Shown in pieces: positions 1 through 7,114 of a DNA stretch of 42,680 nt (positions within the stretch are counted from its first letter, which is position 1; each line of letters starts with the position of its first letter). The DNA lies in NCBI GenBank assembly GCA_002293425.1, contig DBDE01000031.1, forward strand, positions 18,203 through 60,882. Direction: 5' to 3'. The notes below the pieces were generated by a model that saw only the letters and a list, made by a program, of their open reading frames with translations, did not search any database and was not told the DNA's origin. A program made the translations under genes and the position numbers. Origin of the DNA: Alistipes sp. UBA940. Its GTDB lineage: Bacteria > Bacteroidota > Bacteroidia > Bacteroidales > Rikenellaceae.

Positions 1-63
1 ATCCAGTTCCGCGAAATGGCCTCTCAGGGGTTGATCCCCGGGGTTAAGAAAGCCAGCTGGTAG
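1..63 (+). CDS. rpsN: 30S ribosomal protein S14, C-terminal end (partial)
   Basis: The first 20 codons in frame 1 end in a TAG stop and read FREMA...IPGVKKASW, the conserved C-terminus of ribosomal protein S14, a small-subunit head protein that binds 16S rRNA. The start lies outside the window, so the zinc-binding or zinc-free type cannot be judged. The position directly before rpsH is the standard spc-operon order. Unusually, more than 200 bases separate it from rpsH, while most neighbouring genes are a few bases apart. Confidence 0.93.
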   Translation: MQFREMASQGLIPGVKKASW

Positions 64-73
64 GCCGAAACAC

Positions 74-107
74 GGGGGTGCCCGGGAGAGAGGGGGATAG
101 AAGGGGG
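74..107 (+). other. G-run tract between rpsN and rpsH (possible G-quadruplex)
   Basis: Four G-runs (G5 at 74-78, G3 at 84-86, G5 at 92-96, G5 at 103-107) are separated by 5, 5 and 6 bases, which fits the usual G3+N1-7 quadruplex pattern on the coding (RNA) strand. A fifth run, G4, follows at 124-127 and can pair with CCCC at 136-139. The pattern is seen directly; folding is inferred. Confidence 0.5.
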
Positions 108-163
108 TGAAGGAGCTATGAGAGGGGCTGGTCTGCCCCACCCTTGTTGTTAAATATTTCAGA

Positions 164-198
164 GATAGTGGTTTATTGAAAATAAATCACTATCTTTG
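164..198 (+). promoter_or_regulatory. Hairpin fused to a TAnnTTTG -7 box upstream of rpsH
   Basis: Positions 164-177 and 181-194 are 14-base arms of an inverted repeat (one G-T wobble, 3-base loop). The right arm runs into TATCTTTG at 191-198, an exact match to the Bacteroidetes -7 consensus TAnnTTTG. No good TTG is seen at the expected -33 position (about 168-170). It could be an internal promoter with an overlapping operator, or an attenuator hairpin in readthrough RNA. There is no U-tract, so a simple terminator is less likely. The rest of the 64-276 gap shows no convincing gene. Confidence 0.5.
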
Positions 199-276
199 CA
201 CGATTTTTCGCGTTTGCCGAGCCGGATGGCAAGGCAATGCAGAGTTTAATTTTAATATTCTAATTGTTAGACAGTT

Positions 277-675
277 ATGACAGATCCTATTGCGGATTTT
301 CTGACTCGAATTAGAAACGCGGCGAAAGCCAACCACAAGACGGTTGAAGCTCCCGGTTCAAAAATTAAACAAGAGATGACCAAGATCCTCTACGATCAGG
401 GTTATATTCTTGCTTATAAGTTCGAGCAGGACGAGAAGGGAAAACCTTCCATCAAGATTGCACTGAAGTACAATCCCACCACCAAAGTCAATGCTATCAA
501 GGAGCTGAAGCGCATTTCGCGCCCGGGCTTGCGACGTTATGCGTCGGCGGCAGAGATGCCCAGAGTGATGAACGGGTTGGGGATTGCCATTGTTTCCACT
601 TCGAAAGGTATAATGACGGACAAGGCGGCCCGGGCAGAGAATGTCGGGGGCGAGGTGTTGTGTTATATTTATTAA
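277..675 (+). CDS. rpsH: 30S ribosomal protein S8
   Basis: S8 (132 residues, the normal length) binds the central domain of 16S rRNA and is needed early in small-subunit assembly. The N-terminus MTDPIADFLTRIRNA and the C-terminal block containing GLGIAIVSTSKGIMTD and GGEVLCYIY are diagnostic. In Escherichia coli S8 is also the translational repressor of the spc operon; whether that holds here is not shown. The ATG at 277 gives the canonical N-terminus. It sits behind the unusual rpsN-rpsH gap, so it may be the first gene of an internally initiated transcript. Confidence 0.98.
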   Translation: MTDPIADFLTRIRNAAKANHKTVEAPGSKIKQEMTKILYDQGYILAYKFEQDEKGKPSIKIALKYNPTTKVNAIKELKRISRPGLRRYASAAEMPRVMNGLGIAIVSTSKGIMTDKAARAENVGGEVLCYIY

Positions 676-690
676 TGTAAAAGTTTAACT

Positions 691-721
691 TCCGCCGCGC
701 AGGGAAATGGGTCGTGGCGGA
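691..721 (+). other. Hairpin in the rpsH-rplF gap
   Basis: Positions 691-699 and 713-721 form a 9-base-pair GC-rich stem (one G-T wobble) around a 13-base loop. No U-tract follows; the next bases are AT-rich and lead into the rplF start at 744. It could be an RNA-processing or regulatory hairpin. Function unknown. Confidence 0.4.
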
Positions 722-743
722 TAAATTTTGATAATATTTTAAG

Positions 744-1298
744 ATGTCGAGAATTGGTAAATTACCTGTAAACCTGCCCGCCGGGGTGACCGTGGAGGTC
801 GGTGCCGGCAATGTGGTTAGTGTGAAAGGGCCTCTTGGACAGTTGTCGCAGGCGGTGGATCCCGATATAAAGGTTTCTGTCGATGGCGATGTTTTGACCG
901 TTACCAGGCCTACGGATCAGCCGCGTCATCGGTCGATGCACGGTTTGTACAGGGCCCTGATCAACAATATGGTTGTCGGGGTGAGCAAGGGTTATGAGAT
1001 CAAGCAGGAGCTGGTCGGTGTCGGTTTCAAGGCCGAGGTTGTTAACGGGGTGTTGCAGATGAGTTTGGGATATTCGCACGATGTTTATTTGATGTTGCCG
1101 TCGGAGGTTAAGGCGGAGGCGTTGACGGACAGGAAGGCGAATCCGATTGTGACTTTGAAGAGCATCGATAAGCAGTTGATCGGTCAGGTTGCGGCGAAGA
1201 TACGGAGCTTGCGTAAGCCGGAACCGTATAAGGGCAAGGGTATTAAGTTTGTTGGCGAGCAGTTGCGTCGCAAGGCTGGTAAGTCTGCCGGTAAATAA
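744..1298 (+). CDS. rplF: 50S ribosomal protein L6
   Basis: L6 (184 residues, usual about 180) lies near the factor-binding site of the large subunit and has two similar alpha/beta domains. MSRIGKLPVNLPAGV at the N-terminus and the C-terminal signature KPEPYKGKGIKF are conserved L6 features. It lies between rpsH and rplR, as in most spc operons. The ATG at 744 gives the standard N-terminus. The 68-base gap before it carries a GC hairpin. Nothing else is odd. Confidence 0.98.
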   Translation: MSRIGKLPVNLPAGVTVEVGAGNVVSVKGPLGQLSQAVDPDIKVSVDGDVLTVTRPTDQPRHRSMHGLYRALINNMVVGVSKGYEIKQELVGVGFKAEVVNGVLQMSLGYSHDVYLMLPSEVKAEALTDRKANPIVTLKSIDKQLIGQVAAKIRSLRKPEPYKGKGIKFVGEQLRRKAGKSAGK

Positions 1299-1314
1299 TA
1301 GGAGGTTGTAAGTT

Positions 1315-1665
1315 ATGGCATTGACAAAGACAGAAAGAAGGGCGCGCATTAAGATGCGTATACGGAAGGTGGTTAGTGGCACGGCCCAGCAACCGAGGAT
1401 GAGTGTTTACAGGAGCAATAAGGGGATTTACGTTCAGTTTATCGACGATGTGGCCGGTAAGACGTTGGCTTCGGCGAGTTCGATGGATAAGGGCGTGGAG
1501 GGCAAGACCCCGATGGAGGTTGCAGCGGCTGTCGGGAAGTTGGCGGCTAAGAACGCTGTGGCGAAGGGGATAGAGAAGGTTGCTTTCGACAGGAATGGGT
1601 ACTTGTACCACGGCAGGGTGAAGACTTTGGCGGAGGCTGCGAGAGAGGGAGGTTTGAAATTTTAA
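1315..1665 (+). CDS. rplR: 50S ribosomal protein L18
   Basis: L18 (116 residues, normal length) binds 5S rRNA together with L5 and attaches it to the large subunit. The basic N-terminal stretch rich in Arg and Lys, the motif RMSVYRSNKGIYVQFIDD and the C-terminal DRNGYLYHGRVKTLAEAAR identify it. A purine-rich AGGAGG-like site lies about 10 bases before the ATG, one of the clearer Shine-Dalgarno sequences in this window. It is spaced 16 bases from rplF and 12 from rpsE, consistent with one transcript. Confidence 0.98.
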   Translation: MALTKTERRARIKMRIRKVVSGTAQQPRMSVYRSNKGIYVQFIDDVAGKTLASASSMDKGVEGKTPMEVAAAVGKLAAKNAVAKGIEKVAFDRNGYLYHGRVKTLAEAAREGGLKF

Positions 1666-1677
1666 TTTCGGGTTGAT

Positions 1678-2196
1678 ATGGCAAAGAGTAATATACAGAA
1701 AGTCAGGACCAGCGACCTGGAGTTGAAGGACAGGCTGGTGAGCATCCAGAGGGTGACCAAGGTGACTAAGGGCGGTCGGACGTTCAGTTTTTCGGCGATC
1801 GTGGTCGTTGGGGACGAGAAGGGCGTTGTGGGTTATGGTTTGGGCAAGGCGGGCGAGGTTACGTCGGCTATTGCCAAGGGAGTGGAGGATGCTAAGAAGA
1901 ATTTGGTGAAGATACCGGTTTTGCACGGGACTATCCCCCACCCTCAGGAGATGCGTTATAGCGGGTCGGAAGTTTTGATCCGTCCGGCGGCTCCCGGTAC
2001 AGGGATTATTGCGGGTGGTGCTATGCGTGCAGTGTTGGAGAGCGCGGGGGTGAAGAACGTGTTGGCAAAGAGCAAGGGTTCGAGTAATCCGCACAACCTG
2101 GTGAAGGCGACTATTGGTGCTTTGTTGGAGCTCAGGGACGCTTATACGGTTGCCCAGACGCGTGGTATTTCGATGAGTAAGGTTTTTAATGGTTGA
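1678..2196 (+). CDS. rpsE: 30S ribosomal protein S5
   Basis: S5 (172 residues) is a small-subunit protein at the mRNA entry and decoding region that affects translational accuracy. The N-terminal dsRNA-binding-like domain contains VTKVTKGGRTFSFSAIVVVG, and the C-terminal domain contains RPAAPGTGIIAGGAMRAVLE and GSSNPHNLVKAT. The length matches other Bacteroidetes S5 proteins. It follows rplR by 12 bases; its stop lies 8 bases before the rpmD start. Confidence 0.98.
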   Translation: MAKSNIQKVRTSDLELKDRLVSIQRVTKVTKGGRTFSFSAIVVVGDEKGVVGYGLGKAGEVTSAIAKGVEDAKKNLVKIPVLHGTIPHPQEMRYSGSEVLIRPAAPGTGIIAGGAMRAVLESAGVKNVLAKSKGSSNPHNLVKATIGALLELRDAYTVAQTRGISMSKVFNG

Positions 2197-2204
2197 TTAG
2201 GAAG

Positions 2205-2645
2205 ATGGCAAAGATTAAGATCACTCAGATAGTTAGCCGCATCGGAAGCACTGCTCGTCAGAAGAGGAATCTCGATGCGTTGGGGATTAAGAAGTTGAAC
2301 AGGAGCGTTGTGCACGAGGACTCGAACATCATTAAGGGGATGATCGAGAAGGTTAGACACTTGGTTAAGGTGGAAGCGGCTACGGAGGCTGATTTGAAGC
2401 CTAAGGCGGCTAAGGCTGCCCCGACGAAGAAGGTTGTTGCGGCACCTAAGGTTGCTGCTCCTAAGACTTCGGCGGCGGAGAAGCCCGCGGTTAAGAAGCC
2501 GGTGGCCGAGAAGAAGGCTGCGGCCCCGAAGAAACCCGTTGCGACCAAGACCGCGGCCGAGAAGAAGCCTGTGGCGAAAAAGCCGGCAACGGCCAAGACC
2601 GCGGCTCCGAAAAAGCCGACTGCACCGAAGAAAGTTAAGGAATAA
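2205..2645 (+). CDS. rpmD: 50S ribosomal protein L30 with long Lys/Ala/Pro-rich tail
   Basis: Residues 1 to about 58 are a complete L30 core (AKIKITQIVSRIG..., then LDALGIKKLNRSV), a small protein on the solvent side of the large subunit. Bacterial L30 usually stops near residue 60. Here the frame continues to residue 146 with a low-complexity tail of Lys, Ala, Pro and Val in repeated units such as AAPKKP and AEKKPVAKK. The ATG at 2205 is preferred over an upstream TTG that overlaps the rpsE stop, because it gives the canonical MAKIKIT start. The tail resembles histone H1-like or polycationic tails. It is intrinsically disordered by composition; its role is unknown. Confidence 0.93.
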   Translation: MAKIKITQIVSRIGSTARQKRNLDALGIKKLNRSVVHEDSNIIKGMIEKVRHLVKVEAATEADLKPKAAKAAPTKKVVAAPKVAAPKTSAAEKPAVKKPVAEKKAAAPKKPVATKTAAEKKPVAKKPATAKTAAPKKPTAPKKVKE

Positions 2646-2663
2646 TTTTTTACGATTACAACT

Positions 2664-3110
2664 ATGGAATTAAATAATTTGAAACCCGCCAAGGGATCGA
2701 CGCACAGGGAGCGCAGGATCGGTCGCGGAGAGGGCTCGGGCAAGGGCGGTACGTCGACTCGCGGGCATAAGGGTGCTCAGTCGCGGTCGGGTTATTCGCG
2801 CAAATTGGGCTTCGAGGGAGGCCAGATGCCTTTGCAGCGTCGGTTGCCGAAGTTCGGGTTTACCAATATCGAGAGGGTTGAGTTTAAGCCCATCAATCTC
2901 GGCACTTTAGAAGAGCTGGCCGTGAAGAGGAATCTGAGCGAGATATCGGTGGATACCCTGATCGAGGCTGGTTTTGTGTCGAAGAACGATCGGGTGAAGG
3001 TTTTGGGTAACGGTGCCTTGACCAAGGCTTTGACGGTGACGGCTCACGCTTTTTCGAAGAGCGCGGCGGCGGCTATCGAAGGTTTGGGAGGCAAGTCCAT
3101 TAAACTCTGA
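2664..3110 (+). CDS. rplO: 50S ribosomal protein L15
   Basis: L15 (148 residues, usual 145-150) is a core large-subunit protein with a long Gly/Arg-rich N-terminal extension that threads through 23S rRNA. The motifs RRIGRGEGSGKGGTSTRGHKG and GFEGGQMPLQRRLPK(F/R)GF are characteristic. It lies between rpmD and secY, with 5 bases before secY. Translation of secY may therefore depend on that of rplO. No anomaly seen. Confidence 0.98.
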   Translation: MELNNLKPAKGSTHRERRIGRGEGSGKGGTSTRGHKGAQSRSGYSRKLGFEGGQMPLQRRLPKFGFTNIERVEFKPINLGTLEELAVKRNLSEISVDTLIEAGFVSKNDRVKVLGNGALTKALTVTAHAFSKSAAAAIEGLGGKSIKL

Positions 3111-3115
3111 AATTT

Positions 3116-4435
3116 ATGAAGTTTATAACGACGATTAAAAACATCTTCAAGATCGAGGAGCTTCGGGAGAAGCTGGTTTATACGGTCTTGCTGGTTCTGG
3201 TTTACAGGTTCGGGAGTTTTATTGTTATCCCCGGGTTGAATCCTGTGGCTGTGGCGGAACTGGGGAGCCAGGTGCAGGGGAACGGGTTGTTGACTCTGTT
3301 GGACATTTTCTCGGGGGGTGCGTTTTCCAACGCTTCGATCTTTGCGTTGGGGATTATGCCCTACATTTCGGCCTCGATCGTGATCCAGTTGCTGGGGATT
3401 ATATGGCCCTATTTCCAGAAGTTGCAGAAGGAGGGCGAGAGCGGAAGGCGGAAGATGAACCAGTGGACGAGGTATTTGACCATTGTCGTTTTGTTTTTGC
3501 AGGGTCCGGCCTATTTGGCGAATTTGTTGTCGCCGATGGGGAGCAATTTGAGCGGTGCATTGACGCTGCCTCAGGGTCAGTTTATGGCTGTGGCTATGAC
3601 GTGCTTGATCGCAGGGACGATGTTTACGATGTGGTTGGGCGAGAAGATTACGGACAAGGGCATCGGGAACGGGGTTTCGCTCATCATTATGGTGGGGATT
3701 ATCGCCAGGTTGCCGTTTGCGTTGTGGAGCGAGATTACGACGAGGGTGATTAACAGCACGGGTGTGGTGATGTTGGTTGTGGAGCTGGTGTTGTTGTACC
3801 TTATTTTTATGGCGTCGATCGCTTTGGTCCAGGCGGTGCGGAAGATTCCGGTGCAGTATGCTAAGCGGATCGTGGGGAATAAGCAGTACGGCGGAGTTAG
3901 GCAGTATATTCCGCTGAAGATCAATGCGGCGGGGGTTATGCCGATTATTTTTGCTCAGGCGTTGATGTTTGTTCCGGCTTTGTTCCAGAATTGGGGCGAT
4001 GGCGGTTTTGCGCGTTGGATGGGTTATGGGGGTTTACCTTATAATGTTGTATTTTTCGTTTTGGTGGTGGCGTTTACCTATTTTTATACGGCCATCACGG
4101 TTAATCCTGTTATGATGGCGGACGATATGAAGCGCAACGGCGGCTTTATTCCGGGGGTTAAACCTGGGAAGGCAACGGCTTCGTATTTGGACGACATTAT
4201 GACGAGGATCACACTTCCGGGCTCCATATTTTTGGGGGTTATTGCGATTTTGCCGACTTTTGCGGCAGAATTGGGTATTAATCAGCAGTTTGCGTTGTTC
4301 TTCGGGGGGACGAGTTTGCTGATTTTGGTGGGTGTGGTACTCGACACTTTGAGGCAGATCGAGAGTTATTTACTGATGCGTCATTATGACGGCTTGATGA
4401 AGACGGGCCGGATTAAGGGACGCACGGGGAACTAA
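3116..4435 (+). CDS. secY: Protein translocase subunit SecY
   Basis: SecY (439 residues, the usual 430-450) forms the ten-helix protein-conducting channel of the Sec translocon in the inner membrane and works with SecE, SecG and SecA. The sequence shows alternating hydrophobic segments throughout, the plug-region motif around LLDIFSGGAFSNASIFALGIMP near residues 60-85, and the cytoplasmic-loop signature PGVKPGKATASYLD near residues 345-360. It lies 5 bases after rplO and 4 before map, the Bacteroidetes arrangement in which map and infA follow secY. Confidence 0.98.
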   Translation: MKFITTIKNIFKIEELREKLVYTVLLVLVYRFGSFIVIPGLNPVAVAELGSQVQGNGLLTLLDIFSGGAFSNASIFALGIMPYISASIVIQLLGIIWPYFQKLQKEGESGRRKMNQWTRYLTIVVLFLQGPAYLANLLSPMGSNLSGALTLPQGQFMAVAMTCLIAGTMFTMWLGEKITDKGIGNGVSLIIMVGIIARLPFALWSEITTRVINSTGVVMLVVELVLLYLIFMASIALVQAVRKIPVQYAKRIVGNKQYGGVRQYIPLKINAAGVMPIIFAQALMFVPALFQNWGDGGFARWMGYGGLPYNVVFFVLVVAFTYFYTAITVNPVMMADDMKRNGGFIPGVKPGKATASYLDDIMTRITLPGSIFLGVIAILPTFAAELGINQQFALFFGGTSLLILVGVVLDTLRQIESYLLMRHYDGLMKTGRIKGRTGN

Positions 4436-4439
4436 CTTT

Positions 4440-5219
4440 ATGATCTCGCTGAAGACCGAGGAGGAGATCGAGATCCTTCGGGAGAATAACATTCTGGTGA
4501 GTAAGACGCTTGCTTTGGTGGGCGGTCATATTCGGCCGGGTGTTACGACCGAAGAGCTAGATCGGATTGCGGAGGAGTTCATTAGGGATAATGGTGCTGT
4601 TCCGGGATTTCTCGGTTATAATGGTTTTCCGAAGACGCTGTGTGTGGGGGTGAACGAGGAGGTGGTGCACGGTATTCCGGGGTCGTATGTGTTGCGGGAG
4701 GGTGACATTTTGTCGGTGGATTGTGGTACGATTATGAAGGGGTTTTATGGTGATTCGGCCTACACGTTTTGTGTGGGCGAGGTTAGTCCGGATAAGCTGA
4801 GGCTTTTGGATGTTACCAGGGAAGCTCTTTGTAAGGGTGCGGCGCAGGCTAAGGCAGGGAATCGCGTGGGCGATATTTCTGCGGCTGTGCAGAGGCATGC
4901 CGAGACGAATGGGTACTCTGTGGTGAGGGATTTGACGGGTCACGGGGTCGGACGGAAGATGCATGAGGAGCCTGAGGTTCCTAATTTCGGGGTTAAGGGT
5001 CGCGGGCCGGTGTTGAAGGCCGGAATGGTGATTTGCATCGAACCTATGATCAATATGGGTAAGAAGGCGGTGGTCACCGAGGCGGATGGTTGGACGGTGC
5101 GGACGCGGGATCGGATGCCGAGTGCTCATTTCGAGTGGACGGTGGCGATAACTCCGAACGGAGGGCCGGATGTATTGACGGATTTTAGCATTATTGATCG
5201 AGCGCTGAACGCAGTCTGA
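4440..5219 (+). CDS. map: Type I methionine aminopeptidase
   Basis: This cytosolic metalloenzyme removes the initiator Met from nascent proteins with small second residues. It has 259 residues with the pita-bread fold. The dinuclear metal ligands are visible: D94 and D105 (SVDCGT... and GDSAYT), H168 (GHGVGRKMHEEP), E201 (ICIEPMI) and E232 (FEWTVAI); H78 is the usual substrate-side histidine. No N-terminal zinc-finger extension is present, so it is the short type Ia form. It starts 4 bases after secY, suggesting coupled translation with the translocon gene. Confidence 0.97.
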   Translation: MISLKTEEEIEILRENNILVSKTLALVGGHIRPGVTTEELDRIAEEFIRDNGAVPGFLGYNGFPKTLCVGVNEEVVHGIPGSYVLREGDILSVDCGTIMKGFYGDSAYTFCVGEVSPDKLRLLDVTREALCKGAAQAKAGNRVGDISAAVQRHAETNGYSVVRDLTGHGVGRKMHEEPEVPNFGVKGRGPVLKAGMVICIEPMINMGKKAVVTEADGWTVRTRDRMPSAHFEWTVAITPNGGPDVLTDFSIIDRALNAV

Positions 5220-5273
5220 CACGGTCCATTGGGTCGTGAAAGGCGGATGGAAGCGCGAGTAAAAGACATTTTT

Positions 5274-5492
5274 ATGGCTAAACAGGCTGCTATCGAGAAG
5301 GACGGGGTGATTACCGAGGCGTTGAGCAATGCAATGTTCAGGGTCGAGTTGGATAATGGCCACGTGATCACTGCCCATATTTCGGGAAAGATGCGGATGC
5401 ACTACATCAAGATCCTTCCCGGGGATAAGGTTAAGGTGGAGATGTCGCCCTATGATTTGACCAAGGGGCGAATATCTTTCCGGTACAAGTAG
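5274..5492 (+). CDS. infA: Translation initiation factor IF-1
   Basis: IF-1 (72 residues, the usual length) binds the ribosomal A site during initiation with IF-2 and IF-3. It is a single OB-fold S1-like domain: KDGVITEALSNAMFRVELDNGH..., then KMRMHYIKILPGDKVKVEMSPYDL..GRI. The ATG at 5274 is chosen because it gives the canonical MAKQAAIEKDG start. An in-frame ATG at 5229 would add 15 residues not found in the family. It lies 54 bases after map and 27 before rpmJ. Confidence 0.97.
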   Translation: MAKQAAIEKDGVITEALSNAMFRVELDNGHVITAHISGKMRMHYIKILPGDKVKVEMSPYDLTKGRISFRYK

Positions 5493-5519
5493 GTTTTTTT
5501 AAAGAAAAACTAAACGAAG

Positions 5520-5636
5520 ATGAAAGTAAAAGCATCGATTAAGAAGAGGAGCGAGGACTGCAAGATTGTTCGCCGAAAGGGCAAGTTGTACGTCATTTGC
5601 AAGAAGACGCCCAAGTATAAGATGCGTCAGGGTTAA
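5520..5636 (+). CDS. rpmJ: 50S ribosomal protein L36
   Basis: This 38-codon gene encodes MKVKASIKKRSEDCKIVRR..., clearly L36, the smallest large-subunit protein. Typical zinc-binding L36 carries a Cys-x2-Cys-x12-Cys-x4-His set. Here only C14 and C27 remain, with Ser/Asp in place of the first Cys and Tyr in place of the His. It is therefore the zinc-independent form, expected to keep working under zinc limitation. It lies between infA and rpsM, as in most bacteria. It is short enough to be missed by size-filtered gene calling. Confidence 0.96.
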   Translation: MKVKASIKKRSEDCKIVRRKGKLYVICKKTPKYKMRQG

Positions 5637-5658
5637 TTCTAAATTTTAGAAAAATTTT

Positions 5659-6039
5659 ATGGCACGTATAGTAGGTGTAGATTTACCAAAGAATAAGCGT
5701 GGCGAGATCGGGTTGACCTATATTTATGGGATCGGCCGGAGTACGTCGCGCAGGTTGCTGGATGCCGCCGGTATCGGGTACGACGTGAAGGTTCAGGACT
5801 GGACGGACGAACAGGTCGGGGCGATAAGGTCGGCGATCGCCGATAGCGGGATCAAGGTGGAAGGTGAAAATCGTTCGCAGGTCCAGATGAACATCAAGCG
5901 GTTGATGGATATCGGGTGTTATCGCGGGATCAGGCATCGTTTGGGGCTGCCGCTCAGGGGGCAGAGTACCAAGAACAATGCGAGAACGCGGAAAGGCAGG
6001 AAGAAAACTGTTGCGAACAAAAAGAAGGCGACTAAGTAA
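5659..6039 (+). CDS. rpsM: 30S ribosomal protein S13
   Basis: S13 (126 residues) sits in the head of the small subunit and contacts the large subunit and the P-site tRNA. MARIVGVDLPKNKRGEIGLTYIYGIG at the N-terminus (helix-two-turns-helix region) and the basic C-terminal tail containing RHRLGLPLRGQSTKNNARTRKG are diagnostic. It is the first gene of the alpha-operon part, 22 bases after rpmJ, and no separate promoter is evident between them. Confidence 0.98.
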   Translation: MARIVGVDLPKNKRGEIGLTYIYGIGRSTSRRLLDAAGIGYDVKVQDWTDEQVGAIRSAIADSGIKVEGENRSQVQMNIKRLMDIGCYRGIRHRLGLPLRGQSTKNNARTRKGRKKTVANKKKATK

Positions 6040-6054
6040 AAATCGGATTGAATT

Positions 6055-6444
6055 ATGGCTAAGAAGACTACAGCGGTTAAGAAGAAAGTTGTTAAGGTCG
6101 GCGCGATGGGTGCTGCCCATGTTCATTCGACTTTTAATAATGTTATTGTCACCATCACGAACGAGAACGGGGATGTTGTGAGCTGGTCGAGTGCAGGGAA
6201 GATGGGTTTCAGGGGGAGCAAGAAGAATACTCCCTATGCGGCTCAGACGGCGGCACAGGACTGTGCGAAGGTTGCGTTCGATATGGGGATGCGCAAGATT
6301 AAGGTTTATGTTAAGGGCCCCGGGGCTGGTCGCGAGTCGGCTATCCGGACGATTAATACGGCGGGCATCGAGGTCGTGGAGATTGTGGATGTTACTCCGC
6401 TGCCTCACAACGGTTGTCGGCCGCCCAATAGGCGTCGTGTCTGA
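6055..6444 (+). CDS. rpsK: 30S ribosomal protein S11
   Basis: S11 (129 residues) lies on the platform of the small subunit near the E site and the anti-Shine-Dalgarno region. The body AHVHSTFNNVIVTITNENGDV and the C-terminus DVTPLPHNGCRPPNRRRV are highly conserved S11 sequences. It follows rpsM by 15 bases. The Lys-rich N-terminus before the core (about 12 residues) is common in the family. No anomaly. Confidence 0.98.
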   Translation: MAKKTTAVKKKVVKVGAMGAAHVHSTFNNVIVTITNENGDVVSWSSAGKMGFRGSKKNTPYAAQTAAQDCAKVAFDMGMRKIKVYVKGPGAGRESAIRTINTAGIEVVEIVDVTPLPHNGCRPPNRRRV

Positions 6445-6486
6445 TTTGAGCATTTTTTGTTGTTCTACTTTTAATTATTTAGGAAA

Positions 6487-7092
6487 ATGGGAAAATATAT
6501 AGGACCGAAGACAAAGATTGCGCGCAAGTTCGGCGAGCCGATCTTTGGGGCGGACAAGGCTTTCGAGAAGAAGAATTATCCGCCGGGAATGCACGGACAG
6601 AACCGCAAGCGGAAAAAGGTGAGCGAGTATGGGGTGCAGTTGACCGAGAAGCAGAAAGCTAAGGCCATTTACGGGCTGCTGGAGAAGCAGTTCGGGGTGA
6701 CTTATAAGCGTGCTGCGGCGATGGGTGGTGTGACGGGTGAGAATTTGTTGAAGTTGTTGGAGTGCAGGCTGGATAATGTTGTTTACCGTTTGGGGATTGC
6801 GCCGACGCGGGCTGCTGCTCGTCAGTTGGTGGGTCACAGGCATATTACGGTTAATGGGGCGGTTGTTAATATTCCGTCGTATAGTTTGAAGATCGGGGAT
6901 GTTGTGGGGGTGCGTGAGAAGAGCAAGAGTATGGAGGTGATTACCGACGCGGTTAGTGGCGGCAGGACGCGGTATTCTTGGTTGGAGTGGGACGGAGGCG
7001 CGATGTCGGGCAAGTTTTTGCAGCGTCCCGAGCGTGAGGATATTCCGGAGAATATCAAGGAGCAGTTGATCGTCGAATTGTACTCGAAATAA
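6487..7092 (+). CDS. rpsD: 30S ribosomal protein S4
   Basis: S4 (201 residues) is a primary 16S rRNA-binding protein that nucleates small-subunit assembly, and in many bacteria it regulates the alpha operon. The N-terminal domain has YIGPKTKIARKFGEP and NYPPGMHGQ; the S4 RNA-binding domain near residues 90-155 has LECRLDNVVYRLGIAPTRAAARQLV and HITVNG. The N-terminal Cys cluster of zinc-binding S4 is absent, so it is the zinc-free form, in line with the L36 type here. A 42-base AT-rich gap precedes it. Confidence 0.98.
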   Translation: MGKYIGPKTKIARKFGEPIFGADKAFEKKNYPPGMHGQNRKRKKVSEYGVQLTEKQKAKAIYGLLEKQFGVTYKRAAAMGGVTGENLLKLLECRLDNVVYRLGIAPTRAAARQLVGHRHITVNGAVVNIPSYSLKIGDVVGVREKSKSMEVITDAVSGGRTRYSWLEWDGGAMSGKFLQRPEREDIPENIKEQLIVELYSK

Positions 7093-7114
7093 TAACAACT
7101 AAACTCAGAATAAT

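Noticed and set aside
118..153. 11-codon frame with a purine-rich AAGGAG site in the rpsN-rpsH gap (possible leader peptide)
   Set aside because: The spacing to the ATG is too short, Shine-Dalgarno use is weak in this group, and the G-rich context makes such a site likely by chance.
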